A DNA stretch of 64,000 nucleotides, taken from the NCBI GenBank assembly GCA_963281155.1, contig CAUJLY010000006.1:6572001-6636000 (forward strand). The letters are read 5' to 3'. The position numbers and the translations under genes are program-made. This document shows, piece after piece, positions 12,740-27,057 of this stretch (the first letter of the stretch is position 1; each line of letters opens with the position of its first letter). Below the pieces are notes generated by a model, which was not told where the DNA came from, did no database searches, and saw only the letters and a program-made list of their open reading frames with translations. The stretch is from Rhabditophanes sp. KR3021 (Eukaryota > Nematoda > Chromadorea > Rhabditida > Alloionematidae).

Positions 12740-13307
12740 ATATATCACACATTTGTACTTATTCATATCTTCTACTTCACAAAAATTGTTACGATATAAT
12801 ATAAAACTTTATAATATTTGAAAAAAAGATGAACACAGATTATTAATTTCAATAAGTAAATAACCAGAGAATAAAATATCTATTCAATCTTGTTAAAATA
12901 TATTTTAAATATGCAGGCTAAAATCAGTTTGCAATATAGGTTAATTTAATTTAATGTGTTGTTATAATGTTGCATTTTATATTGACCATGAGAATTGCTG
13001 AATTTTAAATGTTTATTGGATAATGACTTTTTTTGCACTTTAATTTATTAAATTGAAGTATCCCAAACAAGTGTAATTCATTTACTTAACATTTTAACTT
13101 TTAAATTATTTAAATCCTGCAGTTTATTGTAAAACATATTTTTTACTTCTTCGTGATGCGTTGTAATAATATATGAATTATTAATCACTTCTTGTAATAA
13201 AGCAATTCAACATAGGTGTTTTTTATAATTTTATTGGTACACTAAAGCAACGCCTGTTGAATGTATTTTAAAAAGTTAAGAGTAGGTTTGAAATTGGGAC
13301 AAGTAGA

Positions 13308-14800
<1,493 letters not shown>

Positions 14801-14843
14801 CTAAAAATAATTGTTTTTACTTTTTATCAATAATAACTTACGT

Positions 14844-15594
14844 TTAATTACCGAAATCGTTACACTTTTAAAATTATGAAAATAGATAACTATTCTAAAC
14901 GATCGGGATAATAAAATTGGTGAGTTGAATAATAAATATTTAAAGCTAAATTATATGTTGTAAATTATACTTTCAAATTCAATTTAGCCTTTAAACAATA
15001 TGGGCAAGACTTTTGGATTTTTTGTATAATTTAATAACATTGTTTTCTTAATTTCCATCGAAAGCAATTTTGAATTGTAACAAATATTGTGTAATTAAAA
15101 GGGACAGACAATTGTTTTAATATGTAATCAATTTGACGGTCAATTCTTTTAATCTGTAGTTTCATTTGACAGACAATTCTTTTATAAAATGTATTTTTAG
15201 GCAAAAATAATTTAATTTAATGTTGGAGGTGCATATTTTAATTTAGTGAAATCTATCATCAATTCTTTCATCTCAAATTCATTGGAAAGTTCCATTTTTT
15301 GTTAAAGTTCTCATCACTTTTGGCAGTTTGAATTGTTTTTAATATACGAGTATGGGTCTAATTTTAGATTGAATGAATTAAAAATCACAATGACTTTTAT
15401 TCAATATAAAGTAATTACATTACATACAAAAATATATATGTTTATTTAATTATGTCGAAAGATCGTAAAATAAAATAAAAAATTAATAAACTAAAAAATA
15501 CTTTTACAATATGATACTTAAATTTTTATTAACAATTTGCGAATGTGTAGAGAGCATTCTAATTCCTTTTTGGCTTTAGAACAGAACGCTGGCT
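14844..15594. other. Intergenic region with a short tandem repeat
   Basis: No gene. Contains three copies of a TTGACAGACAATTCTTTTA-like unit (see the repeat at 15101-15184). Confidence 0.5.
15101..15184. repeat. Three-copy tandem repeat, period about 31-33 bp
   Basis: Copies begin near 15102, 15133 and 15165. The shared core is GACAGACAATTCTTTTA with substitutions (GACGGTCAATTC in the middle copy). It lies between two minus-strand genes, about 300 bp upstream of the unrecognised 423-residue gene. Confidence 0.65.
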
Positions 15595-16086
15595 TTATTT
15601 CCTACTTCCCAAATCAACCCCAAAATATTTGGCTAAATAATCTCCTGCTTCGTAATGGTTCCAACTATTTGGGGTAGCTGGAGTGACTTCTGACAAAGTA
15701 TTCACAATATTATCTTTGTTCAAAGTATCCGGAATATTGTCTGTGTTCAAAGTATTCGGAATATTGTCTGCGTTCAATATATTTGGAATATTATTTGTGT
15801 TCGAAGTATTTATACAATTTTCTATTTTATTCAAGTTATTCTGAGCTATACTATAAAATTCCTTTGTTCCTTCACGTGCTGGTTTGCGACTTTTAGCTGT
15901 TTGTGGTCTTGATTTATTTTGTCTTAATTGTGCTTGAATGTAATTTTGCGATAATTGACTTGCAGATTGATTAAATTGACTGTCAATGTAAATTTGCGAA
16001 AATTCATTATTTTTCTCAAAAACTGCCAATGAATCATTGTCTGTTAATTCGAATTCTCCGTCAATGTTCAGATTATTATTTTCCAT
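15595..16086 (-). CDS. Small asparagine-rich repeat protein, function unknown
   Basis: A single open exon of 163 residues. The ATG at 16086 lies two bases after a TTGTTTATAG acceptor, so the message probably receives a spliced leader or has a 5'-UTR intron; an upstream in-frame ATG at 16122 would lie in that intron. The protein is polar. It contains four imperfect 10-residue repeats (DNIPNTLNT-like) encoded by about 30-nt repeats at roughly 15700-15800, a basic stretch (QNKSRPQTAKSRKPAREG) and a conserved-looking C terminus ending YLAKYFGVDLGSRK. There is no signal peptide or transmembrane segment. I do not recognise it. Confidence 0.6.
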   Translation of the reverse strand: MENNNLNIDGEFELTDNDSLAVFEKNNEFSQIYIDSQFNQSASQLSQNYIQAQLRQNKSRPQTAKSRKPAREGTKEFYSIAQNNLNKIENCINTSNTNNIPNILNADNIPNTLNTDNIPDTLNKDNIVNTLSEVTPATPNSWNHYEAGDYLAKYFGVDLGSRK

Positions 16087-16090
16087 TTCT

Positions 16091-18013
16091 ATAAACAAAA
16101 ATAAAAATACAATGTGACACAAAAATGTTTTTTGACAATAAAAACAAATAACTTTCCAGAAAAAAGATACTTTATGCTTTGTTAAAGATATTTTTTATAT
16201 TTAGAAAGATAGTTATTTGTGTGCCATTGAATTTAATATATACATCAATTTAGCTTAAGTTTCATGCTCATACTAACATTTAACTTTACGCATTATTGCT
16301 GTCAATTCATTCAAAAATTTAATTCAACTTAAACATTTAACTTCAAAATCACTCATTTTTGTTATCTATTGACCAATTCTTTTTTAAAACTTTTTATATG
16401 GAAAGTTGAATACTAAAATACTCACTCCTCAAAGAATCGTTGGAAGTAAATGGTTCCTTTTTCAATTTATTTAAAAAACATTTGAAGTCAGAATGATTAC
16501 ATAGAGTGATAACCTTTTTAAAAATAGATAAATTTTCATGAATTAAATTTGTCTACATGAATTTTAAATATTTCTCTAAGATAACCGAAAATTGCTGAAA
16601 CCCTTATAATTAGAAACACTTTTAAATAAGTGATTAAATAAGAAATGTTTAAGTTAAATAAGAAAATTTAAATTAAATATTTAGTAATTTATAACTACGG
16701 ATTCGTTTAAGTTATAATGATTAAGTAAACAATTATGCTCACTATTAAAGTTTGACTTCTGAGATTTATTAATAAATGCAGTTATATAATTGTATATTTA
16801 ACATACGTATTTATTTATTACTTTTTATATACAACATTTTTGGAGTTTTATTGACTTAATAAAACATTCTTGAGTTATTACTGATAAATGTGTTAATACT
16901 ATTAGCCCGCCAGATTGGTTTAAACAAAATTAAAACGTGAAGGCGATATGCAAATTTTTGGTGATGCTTTGAATCAAAGAGTTTAGAACCCATTCTTAAT
17001 AATTCAGTTCAAATTATCCCCTGTTGCTAGATGCAATTATATAAGATATTTCAATAGGTTTTAAGTAATTTATTGGAAGATAGTCCAATTGTTTGACTTT
17101 ATGCATGAAATAACGGTGTGCCCTCAGAGTTCTACCAACAATAATATAGTTTAACTATTGCATATATTTACGAGACAATAATTTGGAATTTATTTATTAT
17201 ATTAAATGTACTGTACATTTATAAATTCGAATTATTATCCTGAACAAATTCCATCAGTTATGATTAAGAAATTCTTTTTAATGTTGATTCGAAAGTGAAC
17301 CAATTTATGTTGTTGTACAATAATATATTTGAGAAGCTATGTATCAAATTTATCTCTCATCATTTTGCGCTCGCCAATTTAAAAAACATAATTTAATAAA
17401 AAGATTTTTAGATGGTATTAGCAAGTTGAAAAGCTAGTATTTTTTAAACCCAATCCCAAAAAATTATCAATGACAAATGCTTTCATTGACATAAAGTTTT
17501 AAACAATTTCATCTTAATTTGACTCATTCAAAATTTAGTGTACTTGTAAGTTAATGGAATTGGGAATTCGTGATAATATATCATTCAATTACCGAGATAT
17601 TCATCAATGAGGACCCAACAATTTTAGTGCCTTCAACAAGATTTATCCTTTCAAATCTGTCATCTTTTTGTTAAATAATCACTTCCAAGATAGTACTATC
17701 AATATTCACATAATTGCATAAAACAGTATTTTATTTGCTTAACATATTTTTAACGTCTTATGCAGAATTAATTTTAAAGGAATGACACCATTTATTTCCA
17801 GAAATTTGCTATCTGATATGGTTGTTGATCATTAAACATGTTTTTGTCATTCTATATATCCATGTTTTGGCAAGGAAACATTAAAAAATACTACTCCTAG
17901 CTGTGATAATTGGTCAATTTTTATAATAATTTAGCATAAAAACATTAATGAATATCAATATCCTTTTTGTAAAATTTTAAAATATATTTCAACTATTTAA
18001 GGTAACTCCTTTT
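16091..18013. other. AT-rich intergenic region
   Basis: About 1.9 kb between two minus-strand genes. I see no exon, RNA gene or repeat family that I can support. Confidence 0.45.
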
Positions 18014-21000
18014 TCAATAATCTGATTTTTTGTAGTTAAACTTACGAATACTTAAATTTTGGCTGATCTTCCCATTCGAGTTTGTAGTTATTAGTTGTTT
18101 GGCTTTTAAACTATTACAGGGTTCCTTTTCAAACAAATTTATTTTTGAGATATTCCGATCATTTTTCAATCCATGCAATGATTCACATTTTTCAGTCTTT
18201 TTATAGTCGGGATATTTTTTAAGATTGTCCTTTTTAACATTTGTTGTGATTAATTTGGGGTCACTATCAACAGAACTTATAGATTCATCGGTTAGCGAGT
18301 CGACACTAACTTCATCTCTAAAATTTGGCATTATTCATATGTTAGTTATTCAATATTAATTTTAGATCGTTTACTCCAAACTATATCCTTAAACAAATAT
18401 ATTCAACTTTTTTAAAAAAAGTCATCTAAATATATACCTCAAACTGGAGTAATTTAAAGACAACTTTATATATATGGAATATTGGTCGCACTATGATGGA
18501 CATTACAGAAGTCGAACCTTAAAAAAACCCCAACAAGTAAGTTTTGTATACCCGATAGTTTAATTACAAGGGAAGCAAATTGAACAATATTATGGGACAG
18601 CGTTCTTCATATCTAGTGTTTTGTACAATAACTTACATAGATTTTGAATGTGACAAATCATTTGTTTTTTGAGGACTCGTTGGTGATGACACGATTCTTA
18701 TTTTACCACAAGTATTGAAATAAACAAACAATAAGCACCAACAGAAAAAAAATAAAATTAGTCCAAAGCCAAAACATAACACTACTATCCACCAATTTTG
18801 AGAATCATTGTCTGATGATAGTGGTTTGCCTAGGTTGGATATACCAATGATGGGTAAACCCAAGTACGCGGAAATGTGAGATAATGTCAAATAACTCAAA
18901 TCTTTCGTAATTATCTAAAAAATATAGAAGAATGCATTATTAAAAACAAATGGAGTGAGTTAAAACATACGTCAGCGAGTATTGTTGAGTTTCGAAACAT
19001 AACTACATAGTAAATACTAGTAGTGCCTTCTCTTTCAGCTTGTCCAACAATCTGTAAAAAAGGAGGTTTAATAATCTTTTTATATTGAATATATTGTACT
19101 AAATATAATTTTCTTAACAAAATTCATTCATTTTTGTGTATGTGCCATTCAAAGTCATTCTTACAAAACTCAATTTGTGCTCTTTAAAACATTTGATAAA
19201 AGTCGTATAGTTATTTGAAGATATTAAAAAGATTTATTCGTTTATTTTTATCAACTTTTTTATTGCATGCTTTTAAAAAGTTGTTACTAAATACTAAATT
19301 TTTAAACTGAATTTTTTAAGATTTGCTTCTTGTGTTGTTTGTGGCATATATTTTAAAAGATTTGTTTATTTTATCTATAAAATTTGTTCAAATTTTCCTC
19401 TGTTGAATTATCTATTAAAGTATAACTATGGATGTTTATTCACACAAAACTACTGAAATAGATTCCCTTTCACTGACAATTTTAAATATTTTTTGTATGC
19501 CAATTTTTTAATTAACAACTAACAGTACTTTATCAATTAAATGCCTCGTCTCACGACCCCTCTTTCATGAAATTTGTGAAAAGTTTTTCTCTAAATACAC
19601 GCTTTTTTAAATTTCTATAAATTTAAAACCAAATTTCTATATTAAGTAAAAATCTTATTTCCAAAGCCATTAGCATTACTAATATGTAAATGAATAATTA
19701 GAGTACACTCATGTACTGTCGTGATTAGACCAACCATATCTAATATCAACCTTCAAAGAAAATATTTGTAACTAATGCATTGATAACTCATTCAGATTTT
19801 CTAATTATCTCGCATCTCATTTTGAAGATGGCCAATATGTAGAATTTATTGGGCATAATGTAGATTTGGTTTAGTGCTGGTTTGTGTATTTGATGAGCCA
19901 TGTTAAAATAATTATTTGAAGCCAAAATACAATTATATTTGTAGTTAAAATCAAGACCCTATACTTTCTTAATAAGCTGCTCCTTGACATTTTATTAATG
20001 AGTTTTAGTTCAATTCTAAGTGTATTTAACGCGTATAATGTATATGTGTTGCCTTAATATAACATAGCAAAATACGTTTTTAGGATTACAAGTTGACGTG
20101 TATTTACACATTAAAACAAAAGTCATAACAAAATAATGACTCATTCGCATTTGTATTTTTGAAATAAGTAATTGTATTCGTTGTATAAAACCTTGTTCTT
20201 ATAAAGTGTAGCTTAAGATTATCCTGTGCCTCCAAAAAATTGCTAAAGCCAAGCAACTTTTAAAAGCAATTTTTTAAGAAATATGTGTTGACCATCCTTA
20301 AAGTTGTATTTAAAGTTAGAGTATATACAAAAAGATATATTTTTATTGTAAACTGATAACCCACTAAAATGCTGATAACAGCTTCAATTTTGTGTACCAA
20401 CCCTTATTTAGACTTTTGTGGCAAGTTTATTATTCTGACACTTACTATTAACAATAAATTTATTTGATTTAGTTTATCTAATTATACAAATTTTCTTTTA
20501 TTTTCCTCTAACTTACTCATTATTTCTTATCATTTTAGGACCATCGTGTTCCTTTAAATTATATATTTTTTCAGTTCTGAACAAGGCTTTTGTTAGAGTA
20601 TTGTACATTTTTGATAACATATTTATCACTAGAATATGTAGTTTTTTCTTACCCGTTCACTTTTGTTATTTATTTGTCATATTTAAATAATTTGAAATTG
20701 TGTGAAGACGGAAAATGTTATGGAAAATAATCTATTATATCAATATGTATCAGTAATATTTTTTCTCTATATTAAATAAAGTAGCATTAAAAAATTGTAT
20801 TACCTACTTTACTTAATTTAATTAGATAATAGTATTAATATATTAAATAATCCATTATCAAAAATTTACTTTCAATATTTATCATGCCTTTTTGTCTACT
20901 AACATTTGATATGACTTTTATTATCAAAAGATATGCATTTAATCTGAATCTTAAACAACAATTAATATTAATATAGAGCCTCTTAAACTCCCTGATTCTT

Positions 21001-24000
21001 GTAAATATAGTTTATATACTAACCACACCCTGTTGAATTTTTCAAATTTTTTCAAACTACAATAATTCAAATTATTATCCATACCATCATTGTTTATTAG
21101 TGTTCATAAATTAAAATTAAAATATGAGCTATGAAAAAGTTGTTATTATTTATAAAGGATGACAAAAATGTATTCAGGCATGCTTGAATTTTTGATTTTG
21201 TTGTGGTAATAAGCCATATATTCACACCTACAAAATTTCCTGTTTTTAGCTTACTGAACGTTTTGTTATATGGCTCTTTATTATCAAATTTAGTCAATAA
21301 TTACAAAATATCGGATATGATAGAATATGTATTAAACCTATTTATTTTTAATCTACTTCCGCTGGATAGAAGCAAAAAAATAAACAAATCGTTTACTAAT
21401 AACTTAAAAAGAAGAAAAACGTAAATTCTTCTTCTGTTTTATCTAATTTAAGAAAATATCTTTCCAGCTTATTGCGATAAAGTTAAATTTAATAGTTTAG
21501 ATAAAAAAATTGTAATATACTTTATATTTGCCACCACCCAACTTTTTAACCAGATGCATTTAAGTTTTTTGTTTAGTTTGTGGACGATATATTTATATAC
21601 CGTTTATTTTGTCAGTAGAAGTTAACTTTCGCAATAAATTGATTCTTCGTATCAAGAAAAAGTACTTAAGCTATTTAGTTTTGACAATATATATGTTGTT
21701 GAAAATAGAGTAATGGGTTTATCAATATTTAAAGTACATGGGAGGTTCGTCTTAATAAATATAAACTACTATTTTTGGCAGATGTTTTAGAAGTGTTTAA
21801 ACTTGCCTGAACGTCAAAATTTGGATGTTTTTTATCAATTTCAAAATCTGAGTTAAATTGCTTAGAAGCACTTTCAGGTTTATTTTTTTCTTTTACGTTA
21901 TTATTATCGGTATTGTCTCGTCTATTTTGAACATTACTTAATGTCTCCGCATCACTCATCTCCCATAAAAAATTATCCCCAGAGTCCATCTTTTCAACTT
22001 CCTGTCGCTTCTCCCATTTTCCGTTTGTAAGATGATTTAAAAGCGATAATTGCACTGCTGACAAAATTATTTTACCCAGTTTATCTGCAATAATATATTC
22101 GGTCCAGTCCTTTTCTTCAAATCCGACTGCAGCTATAGCTAACAATTAAGAATTTAAAAGTTGAAAGTTGGATGGATAAATGGTAGGAAGAAAAGTTTAA
22201 ATTTGTAGGAAACTTGAATAGGTCAAAATATTATGGCTTCTCCTTATGATTTTAACTTACTCATTAAACCATTCATCATAAAAGTAGCAAAGGCAAAGTA
22301 CAAGTCAGTGTAATGCAAAATTGTTTGTTTTTACTTTCAAAAACATTTTTGGATATATGAATGAATATAAGTATTTAACTTTAAATACAAGTCATTTTAA
22401 TACATCGCTACTTTAAATAAATTTGAATAAGCTTCAATAAACTTTGTAGTAAATTTTAGTATAAAGAAGATATTAGATTAAATAATATAAAAACTGCGAT
22501 ATCTAACTAAATTTTGAACTTTCTTCATTGAAATGTCACAATTTATATAAATATCTATCATACATGTTTCTTCCCATAATATACTACTTTTCCCGTTACT
22601 TAAAAGAGCCGTCTATGAAAAGAGACGAAAAAGTTTGTAGCTTCTATCATATCCCAGGATAAAAGCTTTTATGTATTCTTTAAAATTTACCCAACTTACT
22701 CAATTGGTTGATATAGGAAGGATGAATTCTACTCATTTCTGTTATCCCTTTTCTTACATTCTTTTTTGACAAATCATTAGAATTCAGTTGGTCGTTCATT
22801 GGTTCTAAAAAAGGTAAAAGATCATTAAAAATTTTAATAAAACTATGACTGATAATTAAATTTGTAAAGACTTTTATTTAAGCAAACATCTCTATTTTTC
22901 CAAATTTCATAACCATTATAATTCAAGATCTTTATCATTTATTTGATAGTTAGTGAGGTTAATAGGGCTATTTGAGTTTGTACACATTTTTATTTGATTT
23001 CGATATACAATCATTTTAAAGTATGTGAAACAATTGGTAACGCCTGCTTAAGCAATTAAATCACCTTGATCCAGTGGTTGTATTAATTTAACTTTGACTA
23101 TTATACATTCAAATTATATCGAAAAATTGAAATAGTATAATGAAAATTTCTATCTGTATTTTCTATTGCTAATTTGTACAGTATGACTAATCATAAGCAC
23201 AGAAGCAAATTCTATAAAAATTCTGTGTTTTTACCCGTCTTGTTTGTAAGTTTGTATCTTATTTCAGAAGATATTTGAGCATGCAAATAATTAATTTAAT
23301 ACATTCATATTAACTAATCTAATGCCTCAAAACTTTTTACACTCTTATTACATCAATATATTTAATTCAAAGTTAATTAGTTCTTTTTTGCCACATTTTG
23401 GTTGCGCAAATTAAATCTCTCGAGATTCGCATACCATGAGAAGATGTAATGGAGAAAGTTGATACATTATCCAAATTTGTACATCAAATTAATTCTATTT
23501 ACTTGTATTAAATTTGTAAAGTATGCAGTTTTAACTATGAATATATCTATCTATCATATATCTTCATATTTTTCGTCTAAAATGAACTCACTCAGTACTG
23601 TTGCTAAAATAATTTGATTGTACTATCACTTATGAATCCCTATAGATTCTTTTCTAGCCAATTTAATTTATGACATTTCCCATATATAAACATACAAACT
23701 TTAAAATAATATCTTACCATCAAATAGATGCCTAAAATTGTTTAAAAATATCAAAACTTGAAACAATCTAAGCAACTCAATATGTATCTACACATAAGTA
23801 TTGTTTAAATATTATTTTATCTTCCATTTCCTTAAACAAATAATTTATAGATGAACATCCTTCATTGTTCTTCATTTTTTAGATATTCTTTTAAATATTT
23901 ATTAAAATTAGTATACGACAAACAGTTTATCAAACTATTTCAAAACATATATTCTTTTTTGAGAATAATGATATTTCTTAAATATCTATCAAATAATATG

Positions 24001-24525
24001 CATTATCCATTCTTTAATTCTTTATTAATACTTTGGTGGAAGAATAATGCGTCAAAGTTTGGACAACATAAATGCTTGACATTTCAGTTCAAAATATATA
24101 AATATATATATAGTGCCTATTACGACACGAACCGAATATGTGTAGCATCAATGTAAACTATCTAAGTTCCTAATGTTTTTATTGATAGCAAGACAAAAGT
24201 AGTAGTTGTTGTACCACCAAAAATATAAAGTATATATAAATGTGTCTCTATTTATTCAAATTTGCAAATAAACTTATATTACAATGAATAAGTAATAAAA
24301 TAAGAAGTAGTTTTAGGTTAACGGTCAACTATCATCTAAATGTATGTATGAGCGCCCATAGTCATCTTCAAATACAACACTAAACTACTTTGATGGCAAA
24401 AGTTTACCCCAATTTTTAATATTTTTTGAGGATGTATTTTATAACCTACCTGCAGTTTGTTGAATGGAGAAACAAATAATACATGATAATATAATAGCAT
24501 AAACAATAGAAACCATTCTGGCCAT
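18014..24525 (-). CDS. Type I single-pass membrane protein, possible SEA-like ectodomain
   Basis: Six minus-strand exons, every junction phase-matched: 24525-24450, 22804-22700, 22138-21807, 19051-18971, 18914-18637, 18317-18014 (391 residues). Exon 1 encodes a signal peptide (MARMVSIVYAIILSCIICFS). The ectodomain contains IVGQAEREGTTSIYYVVMF then RNSTILAD and YLTLSHISAYLG, a pattern like SEA-type domains next to the membrane (KIAA1549-like proteins come to mind, unproven). The helix is at about 239-264 (WWIVVLCFGFGLILFFFCWC), followed by a 125-residue polar tail. Intron 3 is 2.75 kb and uses a GC donor, CAG|GCAAGT. A 15-nt microexon just before exon 4 (donor TTTT|GTAAGA, 19147-19161 region) could be included. 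The best alternative is that exons 1-3 belong to a separate gene. Confidence 0.6.
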
Positions 24526-27057
24526 TACCTTAAAAGAATTCCTTAATAGAGTACATTTTTTAAATATGTATTTAGGCACATTTAAAACCATTTATCTACT
24601 ATATTTAAACAAACTCGAGCATATTTTCGCAATAGGTGGTAAGCGTAGTATTCAGTTAAAGGTTTTATAAAATATAATACATAGTTATTTTAATATTTTT
24701 GGGCTGTTAGGGAATCATAATTACAGTCATTAACTCTTATAAATCCTGGCAAATTAAATATCTTTACAAAATTAGGAATCTTTTTCATTTAGGGAATAAA
24801 CTTTTTTAGGTCATATATTAGAACATGTTTCCACAAGTTTTGCTGTTTTTGTTGCCATGGTGAAAATATGCCATTTACAAAGGAGTCTCTCGTGTTGTCT
24901 TGGGCAAATTTTATTCGATTTTAGTTAGACAAATTATAAACGATTGATAGACCAATTTTTGACTATAATATTTATGAAACAATAATATATTAATAATATT
25001 GTGTTATTAATTCATTATTTCCATTTTTAGACTACAAAACAATTATTTTTTAAGCAACTATATTAGAAGCATATAAATGTTCATATGTACATATGAATGT
25101 ATAAATGAATTTTAGTAATAAGTGACTTGAAATTACACACTTTATTATGCCAAAAAATGGCACTCTATCAATTAATCGAAAAATTATTATGATGCTAATT
25201 AAAACAAGTTTAACGAAGCATCTTTGATTTTGACAAAACCATCTATTCCAATCTATTAGTAGTGTATTTTTAAAGAAGCCTATTAATTATAGTACTAAAT
25301 ATGTACTTTATTTAGTAAATTTAAATTGCATCAAGGCTTCATTCATATATTTAATGTATTGCTATAAAGTAATTATAGTTCTATTGTTGGGCAATTTAGC
25401 ATTTTCTATTAACTTCCCTCTTCCCAAGTTGTCGTTTTAAACTATATTTCTTTTCACTTTTACTTTAAATTTTATTTGTAACTTCTTATGGTTATACTAT
25501 TTTGCTACTTTAAATAATTAGAAAGTATGATAATTTGTTATTATTGTGCACTCTCACGCAAAATTGTACTATATGGATATGTCTTATCCTATTTGATAGT
25601 ATGCTTTTTCTTCCCACAACCTAAAATAAAACATTATCAAAAGTTAGTGATGCTATCATTCATTCTCACGCCATAATATGAATTCATAACTTTGTGTATA
25701 AAGATATTTTGGATACACTTTTGTTGACAGCTATATATCTTGTAATTTCAAATTGTTGCCATTGTCGACATGTGATCTATGTAATGTGACATCGCTTCAT
25801 CATTTTTATAACAATCTGGCATATGCATATCTACTACTAAAATATATTAAGATATATTTTGAGATGCGTGCCCGTGTGTTAACTTGTTAACTTATTAAGT
25901 TGTTGTGACTTCCTTAGACAAGCGTTTTTGTCTAGGCGTCTATATATTGTTTTGAGTATATATAATCGACTAATTTATATTTATTTAAAATTTCGCAAAA
26001 ATACATGTGCCCGAAATAAGTATTTATTGCGTGAGTGATAAGTCTTCCTTTTAAGCTTAAAAGTCTTGTATACACCTGTTGTATTCATACATATAAACAT
26101 TTAAATATATTATATAAAATATAAAAATTCAAATATAAATGTAGTTCTTACTATATCACGCAACATGCTTCAAAAAGCTTTCAGCTACTATTTTGCACTC
26201 ATATAATAATATCTATATATTTATACATATATTCAGATGTGTCAGCAAGTAGTCTTTAAATGGCTCCATTAGATTTTTGACCATGCGTGAAATCTCTTGC
26301 AATTGACGTTTTTAAGTATAAACTTAAATAAAATATAAAGCAACCATTGATAATAATATACTTTAATACATTTGATATTCACTATTTTAAAACAAATTCT
26401 ATTACACCTAAAATAAGATACATTAATTAACTTTATAAAAATGTTATCAAAATATACCCCGAGGAAGTTTTAGATTGAAAGCTTTTCTCTTTCGTAATCA
26501 AATAAATGTGGAACGAACTAAAAGCTTTTTAAGTTGATAAAAATATAACTAATACAATAAACCCATATACCTTAATACTGTTCAATTTGTGCTAACTTAA
26601 CATAGCTATAAACATACATCTTTTATTTTCAAACTTTTCAGCACACAAACTTAAAAAAATGCGACAGACTGAATCACGTATCAAGATTTCCTGTCCATCC
26701 ATCGAGTTCATCAACTCACGATAATAAATTTTCAAAGACTTATTTGAATAAAGATAAAAAGGTTCGTTATAATTTTTCCTATAAAATGTTATTACTTTAA
26801 TGTCGGCATTATCTCTGACTGCCTTAATATCTAAACTATGTTAGTAGTAGGTCATTAATACATATGATGGCACAAACTAGCTTTTTACCTTCATAAACAA
26901 CACAGCAGGATATATATAATTTATATATTCATTTTAATTCTGCTAATTTATAAAACCACACTTTTTATATCTTACTTTATATTTTCGTTACGGATCACTT
27001 TAAACATTTGACAAAAGTATTTCTAATACAAAATTTGTATAGGTACTCTCAGCTGGG
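24526..27057. other. Divergent promoter region and innexin 5' leader
   Basis: AT-rich. It separates the minus-strand membrane-protein gene from the plus-strand innexin. A TTTTCAG acceptor near 26640 followed by a GTTCG donor near 26760 may mark a 5'-UTR exon of the innexin; its short open frame from ATG 26659 closes before the donor. A 7-bp inverted repeat (TAGACAA...TTGTCTA) sits at about 25915-25934. Confidence 0.35.

Noticed and set aside
22260..22343. Hydrophobic minus-strand segment (LHYTDLYFAFATFMMNGLM) before a GTAAGT donor
   Set aside because: No usable acceptor in the required phase; direct splicing 22700 to 22138 keeps the frame without it.
23851..24156. 101-codon plus-strand open frame
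   Set aside because: Low-complexity, dominated by AT-rich codons (Phe, Ile, Lys, Tyr, Asn), with no homology that I recognise; it lies in an intron of the minus-strand membrane-protein gene.
26659..26724. Short ATG frame before the UNC-9-like innexin
   Set aside because: Closes with TAA before the donor, so it is at most a 5'-UTR upstream frame.
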